Part shown: piece after piece, positions 32,161 to 40,468 of the stretch | How the letters are laid out: each line of letters opens with the position of its first letter | Position numbering within the stretch: the first letter of the stretch is position 1 | Source of the DNA: DASYTH01 sp045806965 | Lineage (GTDB): Bacteria > Actinomycetota > Actinomycetes > Mycobacteriales > Pseudonocardiaceae | Length of the DNA: 64,000 nt | NCBI GenBank assembly: GCA_045806965.1 | Contig: JBJMIG010000035.1 | Location: forward strand, 1-64,000 | Direction: 5' to 3' | Notes under the pieces: generated by a model | What the model saw: only the letters and a program-made list of their open reading frames with translations | Databases searched by the model: none | What the model was told of the DNA's origin: nothing | Position numbers and translations under genes: made by a program

Positions 32161-32781
32161 ATGGGTGTTCCGAAACTTCGACCGGACGGCATCGGCCCGT
32201 TGCTCGACCGCCGGACCGCCCCGTTGAACCACCTTGCCGAACACGCGATCGAGGTGGCCAAGGCCTGTCACGCGATGGCGATCCGCTTCCATCGCGGCGG
32301 GAAGCTGATCGTTTTCGGCAATGGCGGGCCCAGCACCGACGCCCAGCACATCGCCGTCGAGTTCGTCCATCCGGTGATCGTCGGCAAACGCGCGTTGCCG
32401 GCCATCTCGCTGACCTCCGACGTGGCCACGCTGACCGGCATTGCGAACCGGGTGGGCTTGGCCGAGACGTTCGCCCATCAGCTCCGGTTCCTCGGGGAGC
32501 CGGCCGACATCGCGCTCGGCCTGTCCACCGACGGCAGGTGCGCGAACGTGCTGCGCGGTCTTGAGCAGGCCGGCGAGCTCGGCATGCTCCGGGTCGCCCT
32601 GGTCGGTGGCGACGGCGGCACCATCGCCGACCGGGGGCTCGCCGACCACCTGCTGGTCGCCGCGTCGACGGACCCGCTGGTGGTCAAGGAGGTGCACGTG
32701 ACGATGTATCACGTGCTGTGGGAGCTGGTGCATGTGTTCTTCGAACAGCCCGGTGTACTCGACCCAGGGGTGGTGAGGTGA
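32161..32781 (+). CDS. SIS-domain protein 1 (GmhA-like, divergent)
   Basis: 206 aa from ATG 32161 (AGAGGTG upstream; ATG 32113 is possible). A sugar isomerase fold (LIVFGNGGPSTDAQHIAVEFVHPVIVGKRALPAISLT, MLRVALVGGDGGTIADRGLADHLLVAAS, VHVTMYHVLWELVHVFFE). Compared with the second copy the phosphosugar-binding loops are altered: GGPS for GGSS and STDGRCAN for STSGNSAN, so substrate binding may be weak. SIS proteins recur in group 1h hydrogenase clusters. GTGA overlap with the next gene. Confidence 0.82.
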   Translation: MGVPKLRPDGIGPLLDRRTAPLNHLAEHAIEVAKACHAMAIRFHRGGKLIVFGNGGPSTDAQHIAVEFVHPVIVGKRALPAISLTSDVATLTGIANRVGLAETFAHQLRFLGEPADIALGLSTDGRCANVLRGLEQAGELGMLRVALVGGDGGTIADRGLADHLLVAASTDPLVVKEVHVTMYHVLWELVHVFFEQPGVLDPGVVR

Positions 32782-33023
32782 CCGTGCCCGAACGCAGTGA
32801 CTTCGAACGCAACGCCTCCGAATGCCATGACTCCGTCTGCATCACCTGCTCCGACACCGCCGTGCCGGTGACCGTGGTGCGCCTGCTCGACGACGAGCTC
32901 GCGGTGGTGCGCACCGAGGCGGGGGAGGAGGAGGTGAGCGTCGCGCTGGTCGCGGCCGAGCAGGGCGACATCGTGCTGGTGCATGCCGGCGAGGCGATCG
33001 CGGTGCTCGGGGAGGAACCGTGA
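32778..33023 (+). CDS. HypC/HupF-like small protein
   Basis: 81 aa from GTG 32778. NASECHDSVCITCSDTAVPVTVVRLLDDELAVVRTEAGEEEVSVALVAAEQGDIVLVHAGEAIAVL follows the HypC/HupF beta-barrel pattern, but lacks the N-terminal Met-Cys of true HypC. Instead it has CxxC (CITC) preceded by another Cys. A canonical HypC is encoded separately at 35519. It is wedged between the two SIS genes with 4-bp overlaps on both sides, so the three products are probably made in step. Confidence 0.8.
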   Translation: MTVPERSDFERNASECHDSVCITCSDTAVPVTVVRLLDDELAVVRTEAGEEEVSVALVAAEQGDIVLVHAGEAIAVLGEEP

Positions 33024-33691
33024 GCAGCGCCGGAACGGGACCGGCGGCGGACGTCCGTTCGCTCTATCCGTTCCTGTACCCAGACGAGTCCAATGTGGAC
33101 AACCTGCTTGAGCAGGTCCGCCGCTCGACGGTGGACAAGGCCCGGGAGATCACCGAGCTGCGCCGGCGCGTGCTCGAGGCCGACGGGCAGCGGCTGCTCG
33201 ACTGCGCGTCGGCCATGGCCGAACGGTTCGCCTCGGGCGGCCGGCTGCTCGCGTTCGGCAACGGCGGCAGCTCGACCGACGCGCAGGACCTGGTGAGCGT
33301 CTTCCTCAGCCCGGCGGGTGACGCGACGCCGCTGCCCGCGTTCGGGCTGACCAACGACATCGCTGTGATCACCGCACTGTGCAATGACATCGGCTTCGAA
33401 GTGGTGTTCTCCCGTCAGATCGCGGCCTTCGGGCGGTCCGGGGACATCGCGGTCGGCCTGTCGACCAGCGGCAACTCGGCGAACCTGCTGCGCGCGTTCG
33501 AGGAGGCGGGCCGGCGCGGGCTGCTCAGCGTCGGCATCGCCGGCGACGACGGCGGCAAGATGGCCGAGCTGGACTGCATCGACTACCTGTTCACCGTGCC
33601 GTCCAGCTCCGTGCACCGGATCCAGGAGGCGCAGACCACCCTCTACCACGCGCTGTGGGAACTCACCGTCGCGGCGCTCGCGAACCGATGA
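33020..33691 (+). CDS. SIS-domain protein 2 (GmhA-like, canonical loops)
   Basis: 223 aa from GTG 33020. Canonical phosphosugar-isomerase loops are present: LLAFGNGGSSTDAQDLVSVFL, IAVGLSTSGNSANLLRAFEEAG and LLSVGIAGDDGGKMAELDCIDYLFTVPSSSVHRIQEAQTTLYHALWE. The N-terminus adds about 30 residues (RSLYPFLYPDESNVDNLLEQVRRSTVDKAREI) not seen in the first copy. May pair with SIS protein 1 as a heteromer. Why hydrogenase clusters carry GmhA-like proteins is not known. Confidence 0.82.
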   Translation: MSSAGTGPAADVRSLYPFLYPDESNVDNLLEQVRRSTVDKAREITELRRRVLEADGQRLLDCASAMAERFASGGRLLAFGNGGSSTDAQDLVSVFLSPAGDATPLPAFGLTNDIAVITALCNDIGFEVVFSRQIAAFGRSGDIAVGLSTSGNSANLLRAFEEAGRRGLLSVGIAGDDGGKMAELDCIDYLFTVPSSSVHRIQEAQTTLYHALWELTVAALANR

Positions 33692-35034
33692 CCGGGGCGC
33701 TCGAGCAGGCCAGGGCGATCGCGGACGCGGTGCTCTACGAGGGCTACCTGCTCTACCCGTACCGCGCGTCCGCGGCGAAGAACAAGGTGCGCTGGCAGTG
33801 GGGCGTGTTGATGCCGCCCTCCTACGCGGCCGCCGACACCGGAGAACGCGCCGGCACGCACAGCGAGTTGCTGGCCGAGCCGGACGAGACCGCCGTGCTG
33901 CACGTGCGGCTGCGGTTCCTGCAACTCCAGGCCAGGGTGGTCGAGGTGGACGGTGTCGAGGTGCCGTCGGTGACTGTGGCCGGCACCGAGCACACCACGT
34001 TCGACGAGGCGGTCGAACGCGAGGTGGATGCCGTGTTCGAGGTCGCCGCCCTGCGCTCCGGACCGCGCCGGGTGCCGTTCGCGGTGCCCGGCGGTGAAGA
34101 CGTCGAGCGGCTCTCGGCCGGCGTGCGGGTGGTTCGGCGCCGCGAGGCACTGCGGGGTGAGCTGCTGGTCTCGGCCGATGCGTTGCCCGGACCGTTCGGC
34201 GGCCTGCGGCTCACCCTAGTGGCGGCGAACAGGGCGGGCTGGCCGGCGCGGGCGGCGCCGCGGCCGGTCGCGCTGCGGCACGCGCTGATCGCCGCGCACC
34301 TGCTGGTCTCGTTGTCCGGCGGGCATTTCCTGTCGCCGCTCGACCCGCCGGAGTGGGCATCGGTGGTGGCCAAGGAGTGTCGCAACGACGGGATGTGGCC
34401 GGTGCTGGTCGGCGACCCGCGCCGGCGCGACACCGTGCTCTGTTCGCCGATCATCCTGTACGACTTCCCGGCGATCGCCGAACAGAGCGCGGGGAACCTG
34501 TTCGACGGCACCGAGATCGACGAGATTCTGACGTTGCGCACGATGACGCTGACCGATGAGGAGAAGCGCGCCGCGCGGGCCACCGACGACCGGGCCGCCG
34601 AGCTGATCGACCGGGTGGACAACCTGCCCCCGGAGCTGCTCGACCGGCTGCACGGCACCGTGCGCTACCTGCGCTCGGTCACCGGCGAGGACCTCACCGG
34701 CCCCCCGGCCGAACCAGCCGAGGTCACCGCGCGGCCGCAGGTGCCCTGGTGGGATCCCGGTGCGGACGCCTCGGTCTCGCCGGAGACGGACAGGGTGCTG
34801 GTGGCCGGCGTCGCGGTGGCCAAGGGATCGCGGGTGCGGCTGGTGCCCGGGCGCCGGGCCGACGCACACGACATGTTCCTGGCCGGGCGGACCGCGGTGG
34901 TGCAGGCGGTGCTGCTGGACGTGGACGGGGAGCGGCACCTCGCGGTGACGCTCGAGGACGACCTCGGCGCGGAGCTGTACGCCGCGCACGGCCGGTACCG
35001 CTACTTCGGCGTGGACGAGGTGGAGCCGCTGTGA
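33688..35034 (+). CDS. Conserved hydrogenase-island protein of unknown function, 448 aa
   Basis: ATG 33688 overlaps the SIS2 stop (ATGA) and the next gene overlaps its stop (GTGA). No family recognised with certainty. Blocks include YEGYLLYPYRASAAKNKVRWQWGVLMPPSY, VALRHALIAAHLLVSLSGGHFLSPLDPPEWA, CRNDGMWPVLVGDPRRRDTVLCSPIILYDFPAIAEQSAGNLFDGTEIDEILTLRTMTLTDEEK, and a C-terminal beta domain (GSRVRLVPGRRADAHDMFLAGRTAVVQAVLLDVDGERHLAV). Few cysteines, no membrane segment. Its steady place just before the maturation protease suggests an assembly role. Confidence 0.75.
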   Translation: MTGALEQARAIADAVLYEGYLLYPYRASAAKNKVRWQWGVLMPPSYAAADTGERAGTHSELLAEPDETAVLHVRLRFLQLQARVVEVDGVEVPSVTVAGTEHTTFDEAVEREVDAVFEVAALRSGPRRVPFAVPGGEDVERLSAGVRVVRRREALRGELLVSADALPGPFGGLRLTLVAANRAGWPARAAPRPVALRHALIAAHLLVSLSGGHFLSPLDPPEWASVVAKECRNDGMWPVLVGDPRRRDTVLCSPIILYDFPAIAEQSAGNLFDGTEIDEILTLRTMTLTDEEKRAARATDDRAAELIDRVDNLPPELLDRLHGTVRYLRSVTGEDLTGPPAEPAEVTARPQVPWWDPGADASVSPETDRVLVAGVAVAKGSRVRLVPGRRADAHDMFLAGRTAVVQAVLLDVDGERHLAVTLEDDLGAELYAAHGRYRYFGVDEVEPL

Positions 35035-35546
35035 CCGGGTCCAGAAACGTGCTGGTTGCCGGCGTTGGCAACATCTTCCTCGGCGACGACGGGTTCGGCG
35101 TCGAGGTGGCCCGCCGGCTGTCCGAAGTGGACCTGCCCGACTCCGTCCGGGTGGTCGACTACGGCATCCGCGGCATGCACCTGGCCTACGACCTTGCCGG
35201 CGGGGACTACGGCCTGACCGTGCTGGTGGACGCGACCAGCCGTGGCGATGTGCCCGGCACGGTGTATGTGATCGAGCTGGACCCGGCGGCCGCGGTGGAC
35301 AACCCGTCGGTGCTCGACGCCCATGGCATGCAGCCGGACGTGGTGCTGGGCCTGGTCCGGCTGCTCGGCGCGGATCCCGGCCGGGTCCTGTTGGTTGGGT
35401 GCGAGCCGGACACGCTCGGGTCGGGTATGGGGCTGAGTCCGGTGGTGGCGCGGGCGGTCGGCCCGGCGGTTGCCACGGTCGTGGAGCTGGTCACGGGGAA
35501 CTCGAGAGAGGAGCTGTCATGTGCCTGGGCATTCCCGGCGAAGTGA
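35031..35546 (+). CDS. Hydrogenase maturation protease (HyaD/HupD family)
   Basis: 171 aa from GTG 35031. Conserved fold: VLVAGVGNIFLGDDGFGVEVARRL with the Glu ligand, VDYGIRGMHLAYDLAGG, VLVDATSRGD with the Asp, and LDAHGMQPD with the His. These three residues bind nickel of the immature large subunit and allow cleavage of its C-terminal tail after the L2 His. Its partner here is HhyL. Overlaps the HypC gene by 28 bp. Confidence 0.92.
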   Translation: MTGSRNVLVAGVGNIFLGDDGFGVEVARRLSEVDLPDSVRVVDYGIRGMHLAYDLAGGDYGLTVLVDATSRGDVPGTVYVIELDPAAAVDNPSVLDAHGMQPDVVLGLVRLLGADPGRVLLVGCEPDTLGSGMGLSPVVARAVGPAVATVVELVTGNSREELSCAWAFPAK

Positions 35547-35791
35547 TCGAGATCCTGGCGGACCGGCCCGATCTGGCCAGGGTGGACGTGAGCGGGGTGA
35601 AGCGGGCGATCAACATCGGCCTGCTGGCCGAGGAGGAGGTCAAACCGGGTGACTGGGTGCTGATCCATGTCGGTTTCGCGCTTTCCAAGATCGACGAGGA
35701 CGAGGCGAAGGCGGCCATGGAGTTCCTCGAGGGCATCGGCAAGGCCTACGACGACGAGATCGCGGCGTTGCGGGATTCACAGATCGTTTAG
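35519..35791 (+). CDS. hypC: HypC hydrogenase maturation chaperone
   Basis: 90 aa. Begins MCLGIPGEVIEI, with the essential Cys2 that carries the Fe(CN)2CO moiety with HypD and escorts it to the large subunit. Then RVDVSGVKRAINIGLL, KPGDWVLIHVGFALSKIDEDEAKAAMEFLEGIG. The ATG at 35519 (GAGAGGAG upstream) lies inside the end of the protease gene. Standard length for HypC. Confidence 0.95.
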   Translation: MCLGIPGEVIEILADRPDLARVDVSGVKRAINIGLLAEEEVKPGDWVLIHVGFALSKIDEDEAKAAMEFLEGIGKAYDDEIAALRDSQIV

Positions 35792-35799
35792 GAGCTGAT

Positions 35800-36927
35800 A
35801 TGCGATTCGTCGACGAGTTCCGCGACGCGGAAAAGGCGCGGGCGCTGTCCGCCAAGATCACCGGCCTGTGCGAGCCGGGCCGGGAGTACAAGTTCATGGA
35901 GGTGTGCGGCGGACACACGCACACCATCTACAAGCACGGCCTCGAGGACTATCTGCCGGAGAGCATCACCCTGATCCACGGGCCGGGTTGCCCGGTGTGC
36001 GTGATCCCGATGGGCCGCATCGACGACGCGATCCACATCGCCCGCCAACCCGGCGTGTTGATGACCTCGTTCGGGGACATGATGCGGGTTCCCGGCAGCG
36101 GCGGGAACTTCTTCGACTCCAACGCCGAGGGCACCAACATCCGGATGGTCTACTCGCCGCTGGACTCGCTCAAGGTCGCCAGGCAGAACCCGGACCAGCA
36201 GGTGGTGTTCATGGCCATCGGGTTCGAGACCACCGCGCCGTCCACCGCGATGACCCTGCTGCGCGCGGCGAAGGACGGCATCGAGAACTTCTCCGTGTTC
36301 TGCAACCACATCACGATCATCCCGGCGATCAAGGCGATCCTGGACTCGCCGGATCTGCGGCTGGACGGCTTCATCGGCCCCGGCCACGTGTCCACCGTGA
36401 TCGGTTGCCGGCCGTACGAGTTCATCGCGCACGAGTACGGCAAGCCGATCGTGGTGGCCGGGTTCGAGCCGCTCGACATCCTCCAGTCGATCTACATGCT
36501 GATGCTGCAACTCAAGGAGGGCCGCTCGGAGGTCGAGAACCAGTACTCCAGGGTGGTGCCGTGGGAGGGCAACCTGACCGCGCTGCGGGCGATCGCCGAG
36601 ACGATGGAGCTCCGGCCGTACTTCGAGTGGCGCGGTCTCGGCTTCATCTCCCACTCGGCGCTGCAGGTCCGGTCCACGTACGCGAAGTTCGACGCCGAGC
36701 TGCTGTTCGACGTGCCAGGGGTGCGGGTGGCCGACCCTAAGGCCTGCCAGTGCGGCGAGGTGCTCAAGGGCGTGCTGAAGCCGTGGGAATGCAAGGTGTT
36801 CGGCACCGCGTGCACGCCGGAGACGCCGATCGGCACCTGCATGGTCTCGCCGGAGGGCGCCTGCGCGGCCTATTACAACTTCGGCCGGTTCACCCGAACC
36901 AGGGTGCGCGAAGCGAGCGTGTCGTGA
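35800..36927 (+). CDS. hypD: HypD iron-sulfur scaffold for the Fe(CN)2CO unit
   Basis: 375 aa. Key sites intact: CGGHTHTI (Cys36), GPGCPVC (Cys64, Cys67), GFETTAPS, FIGPGHVSTVIG, and the C-terminal Cys set for the 4Fe-4S cluster (ACQCGEVLKGVLKPWECKVFGTACTPETPIGTCMVSPEGACAAYY). With HypC it assembles the iron centre using cyanide from HypE/F. RBS AGGAGCTGAT before ATG; 8 bp after hypC. Confidence 0.97.
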   Translation: MRFVDEFRDAEKARALSAKITGLCEPGREYKFMEVCGGHTHTIYKHGLEDYLPESITLIHGPGCPVCVIPMGRIDDAIHIARQPGVLMTSFGDMMRVPGSGGNFFDSNAEGTNIRMVYSPLDSLKVARQNPDQQVVFMAIGFETTAPSTAMTLLRAAKDGIENFSVFCNHITIIPAIKAILDSPDLRLDGFIGPGHVSTVIGCRPYEFIAHEYGKPIVVAGFEPLDILQSIYMLMLQLKEGRSEVENQYSRVVPWEGNLTALRAIAETMELRPYFEWRGLGFISHSALQVRSTYAKFDAELLFDVPGVRVADPKACQCGEVLKGVLKPWECKVFGTACTPETPIGTCMVSPEGACAAYYNFGRFTRTRVREASVS

Positions 36928-38009
36928 CCAGCGACGTCTCCGTTCGCGAGCAGCAGGTTCTGGACCGGATCGAGCGGGCCCGCCGGCGCCGGGCGAAGGT
37001 CAGGGAGGAGCGGATCACACTTGCGCACGGGTCCGGCGGCAAGGCCACCCAGACGCTGATCGAGGCGGTCTTTCTCGAGGCGTTCCGCAACCCGCTGCTC
37101 GAGCCCCTTGAGGACGCGGCGGAGCTGACCATCGGCTCGGTTCGGCTGGCGCTGACCACCGACTCGTTCGTGGTGTCGCCGTTGTTCTTCCCCGGCGGCA
37201 ACATCGGCGACCTGGCGGTGAACGGCACGGTGAACGACCTGGCGGTGTCCGGTGCCACGCCGCGGTATCTGACCGCCGGCTTCATTCTCGAGGAGGGCTT
37301 CCCGGTCGCCGACCTGAGCCGGATCGTCGAGTCGATGACCGTGGCCGCCGCCGCGGCCGGCGTCTCGATCGTCACCGGGGACACCAAGGTGGTGCAGCGC
37401 GGCAAGGCGGACGGCTGCTACATCAACACCGCCGGGGTCGGCTTGATCGAGCATCCCGGCCGGCTCGGCATCGCCACCGTGCGCCCTGGCGACGCGGTTC
37501 TGGTGTCCGGTCCGATCGGCGAACACGGGATCACCGTGATGCTGGCCCGAGGCGAGTTGGACATCGAGGCCGACCTGGTCTCCGACACCGCGCCGGTGCA
37601 CGGGTTGGTCGCCGCGCTGCTGGCCGCCACGCCAGGGGTGCGGGCGATGCGGGACGCGACCAGGGGCGGCGTGGCCACCATTCTCAACGAGGTGGCCAGG
37701 GCCGCCGATGTTGCCGTGGTGGTGGACGAGGACGCGGTGCCGGTCGGGCCGGAGGTGCGCGGCGCGGCCGAACTGCTCGGCATCGACCCGCTGTACGTGG
37801 CCTGCGAGGGCCGCATCGTGGTCGTGGTGGACGGTGCGGCGGCGCAGGACGCGCTGGCCGCCCTGCGCGCCCACCCGCTCGGCGAGCAGGCCGCGATCAT
37901 CGGCCGGGTCAAGGCCGATCCACCCGGGCTGGTGCTGCTCAACACCGTTTTCGGCGGAACCCGAATCTGCGACCTGCTGGTCGGCGATCCGTTGCCGAGG
38001 ATTTGTTGA
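36924..38009 (+). CDS. hypE: HypE thiocarbamate dehydratase
   Basis: 361 aa from GTG 36924, overlapping hypD by GTGA. AIR-synthase-like fold: HGSGGKATQTLIE, LTTDSFVVSPLFFPGGNIGDLAVNGTVNDLAVSGATP, TGDTKVV, DATRGGVATILNE. It ends PRIC, with the C-terminal Cys that receives the carbamoyl group from HypF and is dehydrated to thiocyanate. About 30 extra Arg-rich residues lie at the N-terminus (IERARRRRAKVREERI). Confidence 0.96.
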   Translation: MTSDVSVREQQVLDRIERARRRRAKVREERITLAHGSGGKATQTLIEAVFLEAFRNPLLEPLEDAAELTIGSVRLALTTDSFVVSPLFFPGGNIGDLAVNGTVNDLAVSGATPRYLTAGFILEEGFPVADLSRIVESMTVAAAAAGVSIVTGDTKVVQRGKADGCYINTAGVGLIEHPGRLGIATVRPGDAVLVSGPIGEHGITVMLARGELDIEADLVSDTAPVHGLVAALLAATPGVRAMRDATRGGVATILNEVARAADVAVVVDEDAVPVGPEVRGAAELLGIDPLYVACEGRIVVVVDGAAAQDALAALRAHPLGEQAAIIGRVKADPPGLVLLNTVFGGTRICDLLVGDPLPRIC

Positions 38010-38010
38010 C

Positions 38011-38391
38011 ATGCATGAGCTCTCGCTGACCCAGGCGGTGGTGGACGCGATCACCGACCGGATGGGAGACGCGCGGATCACGTGCGTGCGGTTGGAGATC
38101 GGCCGGCTTTCCGGGGTGGTGGTCGACTCGATCCGGTTCTGTTTCGACCTGGTGGCCGAGGGCACCACGCTGCACGGCGCCCGGTTGGAGATCGACGAGC
38201 CGTCCGGTCGGGCTCGCTGCCGCGCCTGCGCCACGGAGTTCACCGTGGACGATCCGATCGTGCTGTGTCCGGGGTGCGACAGCGCCAATGTGGCCGTGCT
38301 GTCCGGGTTGGACCTGCGAATCCTGTCGGTGGAGGTGGATACGGCATGTGTGGAACCTGCGGCTGCTCGGCCGAGGCCGTCGTCGAGCTGA
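38011..38391 (+). CDS. hypA: HypA nickel-insertion protein
   Basis: 126 aa. Starts MHELSLTQAVV (His2 nickel ligand), with the zinc site CRAC (70-73) and CPGC (86-89). Delivers nickel with HypB to the large subunit. The end overlaps hypB by 46 bp; the last 12 residues (AAARPRPSSS) look unconserved. One bp after the hypE stop. Confidence 0.94.
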   Translation: MHELSLTQAVVDAITDRMGDARITCVRLEIGRLSGVVVDSIRFCFDLVAEGTTLHGARLEIDEPSGRARCRACATEFTVDDPIVLCPGCDSANVAVLSGLDLRILSVEVDTACVEPAAARPRPSSS

Positions 38392-39110
38392 CCGGTCAGC
38401 ACGGTCCCGGTCACGACGGTGGGCGCACCGTGACGCTCGAACAGAAGGTGTTGGCCCGCAACGACGCGCTTGCCGAGCACAACCGCGCCTGGTTCGCCGA
38501 GCGGGAAATCGTCGCGGTGAACCTGATGAGCTCACCCGGGTCCGGCAAGACCACGCTGCTCGAGCGCACGGTCCGGGAACTTGCGGGGGAGCGCCCGGTG
38601 TCGGTGGTCGAGGGCGACCAGGAGACCGAGTTCGACGCCGAGCGGATCCGGGCCACCGGCTGCCGGGTGGTGCAGGTGAACACCGGTGCGGGTTGCCACC
38701 TGGACGCCGCCATGCTGCACCACGCGCTGCACGCGCTCGACCCGGCGCCCGGGTCGGTGCTGTTCGTGGAGAACGTCGGAAACCTGGTCTGCCCGGCGCT
38801 TTTCGATCTCGGCGAGAACCGCCGCGCGGTGATCATGTCGGTCACCGAGGGCGCGGACAAGCCGTTGAAATATCCGCACATGTTCCGTACGGCCGACATC
38901 GTCGTGCTGAACAAGATTGATTTGCTGCCCTACGTGGAATTCGCCGTGGAACGGTTCCAGGAATTCCTGAATCGGGTAAACCCGACGGCTTTCCTGATTT
39001 CCGTTTCGGCAACCAAGGGTGACGGTACTCAGCGCTGGTACGAATGGTTGCGCCACATGACTGGAGATGCCGATGAGCGAGCAGAAAGGCCAGCACGGTT
39101 GGGCTCCTGA
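38346..39110 (+). CDS. hypB: HypB GTPase for nickel delivery
   Basis: 254 aa from ATG 38346. The N-terminal CGTCGC metal motif (Cys 2, 5 and 7) is present, but no long His-rich storage stretch. P-loop SPGSGKTT (63-70), then VVEGDQETEFDAERI, NTGAGCHLDAAML, VENVGNLVCPALFDLG, SVTEGADKPLKYPHMF and the guanine-specificity NKIDLLPY. Last hyp gene in the operon, with a short low-complexity tail (DADERAERPARLGS). Confidence 0.95.
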   Translation: MCGTCGCSAEAVVELTGQHGPGHDGGRTVTLEQKVLARNDALAEHNRAWFAEREIVAVNLMSSPGSGKTTLLERTVRELAGERPVSVVEGDQETEFDAERIRATGCRVVQVNTGAGCHLDAAMLHHALHALDPAPGSVLFVENVGNLVCPALFDLGENRRAVIMSVTEGADKPLKYPHMFRTADIVVLNKIDLLPYVEFAVERFQEFLNRVNPTAFLISVSATKGDGTQRWYEWLRHMTGDADERAERPARLGS

Positions 39111-39444
39111 CGTCGGGACCGGCGGCAGTGAACGGGCCACCGAGGCCAACAAGAAGGCGTTCGGCGATCCTCCGGCCGGCACCGGAGAGGGCCGCGAGGT
39201 GTCCGAGGAGGAGCGTCGCGGGGTGCCGCCGACGGACACCGGGGCGAAGACGCCACTCGACGTGGGCACGAGTTCCACCAGCCGGGCCGAGGACTACGGC
39301 GCGGAGGGCGAGGAGGGCAGGACCACCGAGGGCACCAAGGGCGAGTCGCAGCGCCCGTACGGCACATCGGAGCCGGAGTCGTCGACCGGCGTCGACCCGC
39401 AGGGGCCGATCGACCCGGAAAGCCCGCATCTGCCGCGGTCGTAG
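39073..39444 (+). CDS. Hydrophilic, probably disordered protein, 123 aa
   Basis: ATG 39073 (GGAG upstream; ATG 39067 is also in frame) overlaps the end of hypB. Rich in Gly, Glu, Thr, Ser and Pro with no hydrophobic core (GGSERATEANKKAFGDPPAGTGEG, SEEERRGVPPTDTG, AEDYGAEGEEGRTTEGTKGESQRPYGTSEPESS). Looks like a stress- or desiccation-type disordered protein; no family assigned. Continues the hydrogenase accessory transcript but may be unrelated to it. Confidence 0.6.
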   Translation: MSEQKGQHGWAPDVGTGGSERATEANKKAFGDPPAGTGEGREVSEEERRGVPPTDTGAKTPLDVGTSSTSRAEDYGAEGEEGRTTEGTKGESQRPYGTSEPESSTGVDPQGPIDPESPHLPRS

Positions 39445-39458
39445 GTGATCGAGGCCGG

Positions 39459-40169
39459 CTAGTCGAGGCAGTAGAGCGCGTAGGCGGCGCCGATCACGGG
39501 CTGGGCCACGTTGCGCACCCGGACTCCGCCCGCGGTGCGGCCCTGTTCACAGCCGTAGTGCGCGTGTCCGTGGACGGCCAGCGCCACGCCGGCCGCGTCG
39601 ATGGCCTCGCCCAGTTGGTAGGCACCGAGGAACGGGTAGATCTCCGGCGGCTCGCCGCGCAGCGTGTCCGGACAGGGCGCGTAGTGGGTGAGAGCGACCA
39701 GCACGTCGGCCTCGAGTGAGGTGAGCGCGTGGCCGAGCCGCTCCGAGATCGCCTCGGTGTGGTGAATGAACGCCTTCATCTCGGGCTCGCCGAACGCATG
39801 GCCGCACTTGCCGGTGAAGCCGCCGCCGAAGCCCTTCACGCCGGCCACCCCGAGCCGGGTGCCGGCCACCTCGAGCACCGTGCCGGTGCCTTCGAGCACC
39901 GCGATGCCGTGCTCGGTGAGCAGCGTGCTGATCTCGTCCTGGCGGTCCGCGTGGTAGTCGTGGTTGCCGAGCACGGCGATGACCGGAACCGGGAGGCCGG
40001 CGAACTCGTCGGCCACCACCTGGGCTTCGTCCAGGGTGCCGTGCCGGGTCAGGTCGCCGGCCAGGAGCAGCACGTCGGCGTGCTCACCCAGTTGGTCGAG
40101 CGCGGGGCGAAGTCGCCCGCGGGCGTCCTCACCGAGGTGTACGTCACCGACCGCGGCGATCCGAATCAC
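39459..40169 (-). CDS. Calcineurin-like metallophosphoesterase
   Basis: 236 aa. Dimetal phosphoesterase signature in order: AAVGDVHLG, LLLAGDLT, AVLGNHDYH, LVALTHYAP and VHGHAHYG. Substrates of such stand-alone proteins (cyclic nucleotides, nucleotides, phosphodiesters) cannot be told. GTG 40169 overlaps the stop of the BON-domain gene; the three genes form one operon with the nucleotidyltransferase. Confidence 0.9.
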   Translation of the reverse strand: MIRIAAVGDVHLGEDARGRLRPALDQLGEHADVLLLAGDLTRHGTLDEAQVVADEFAGLPVPVIAVLGNHDYHADRQDEISTLLTEHGIAVLEGTGTVLEVAGTRLGVAGVKGFGGGFTGKCGHAFGEPEMKAFIHHTEAISERLGHALTSLEADVLVALTHYAPCPDTLRGEPPEIYPFLGAYQLGEAIDAAGVALAVHGHAHYGCEQGRTAGGVRVRNVAQPVIGAAYALYCLD

Positions 40170-40468
40170 CGAAGCTCCTCCCGTCCACTTGGTACGTCCA
40201 CACGGGACACCTGGACGTCGTTGTCGACGATGAGGTCCGGGTCCGCCTCGTGCAGCACCCGTTGTATCTCGGCTCGGCGCTCTTCGCAGGGGACCTGGCC
40301 GGACAGCAGTACGTGGTCCCCGCGCACGCTGACCCGTACGCCGAGCTCCGCCGTGCGCGGATCCTCCGCCAGCACCCGCCGCAGCCGCTCGGCGCGGTAC
40401 TGCGGTGCGGCCGGCGTGTCTGAGCTCATCGGGCCGGTCGGGCCGGTCGGGTCGGTCGAGTGGGTCAC
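40166..40468 (-). CDS. BON-domain protein, 100 aa
   Basis: YRAERLRRVLAEDPRTAELGVRVSVRGDHVLLSGQVPCEERRAEIQRVLHEADPDLIVDNDVQV is a single BON domain, a module usually associated with phospholipid or protein contacts. A Thr/Pro-rich N-terminus precedes it. No signal peptide, so cytosolic, which is uncommon for BON proteins. Linked by 4-bp overlaps to both neighbours. Confidence 0.8.
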   Translation of the reverse strand: MTHSTDPTGPTGPMSSDTPAAPQYRAERLRRVLAEDPRTAELGVRVSVRGDHVLLSGQVPCEERRAEIQRVLHEADPDLIVDNDVQVSRVDVPSGREELR

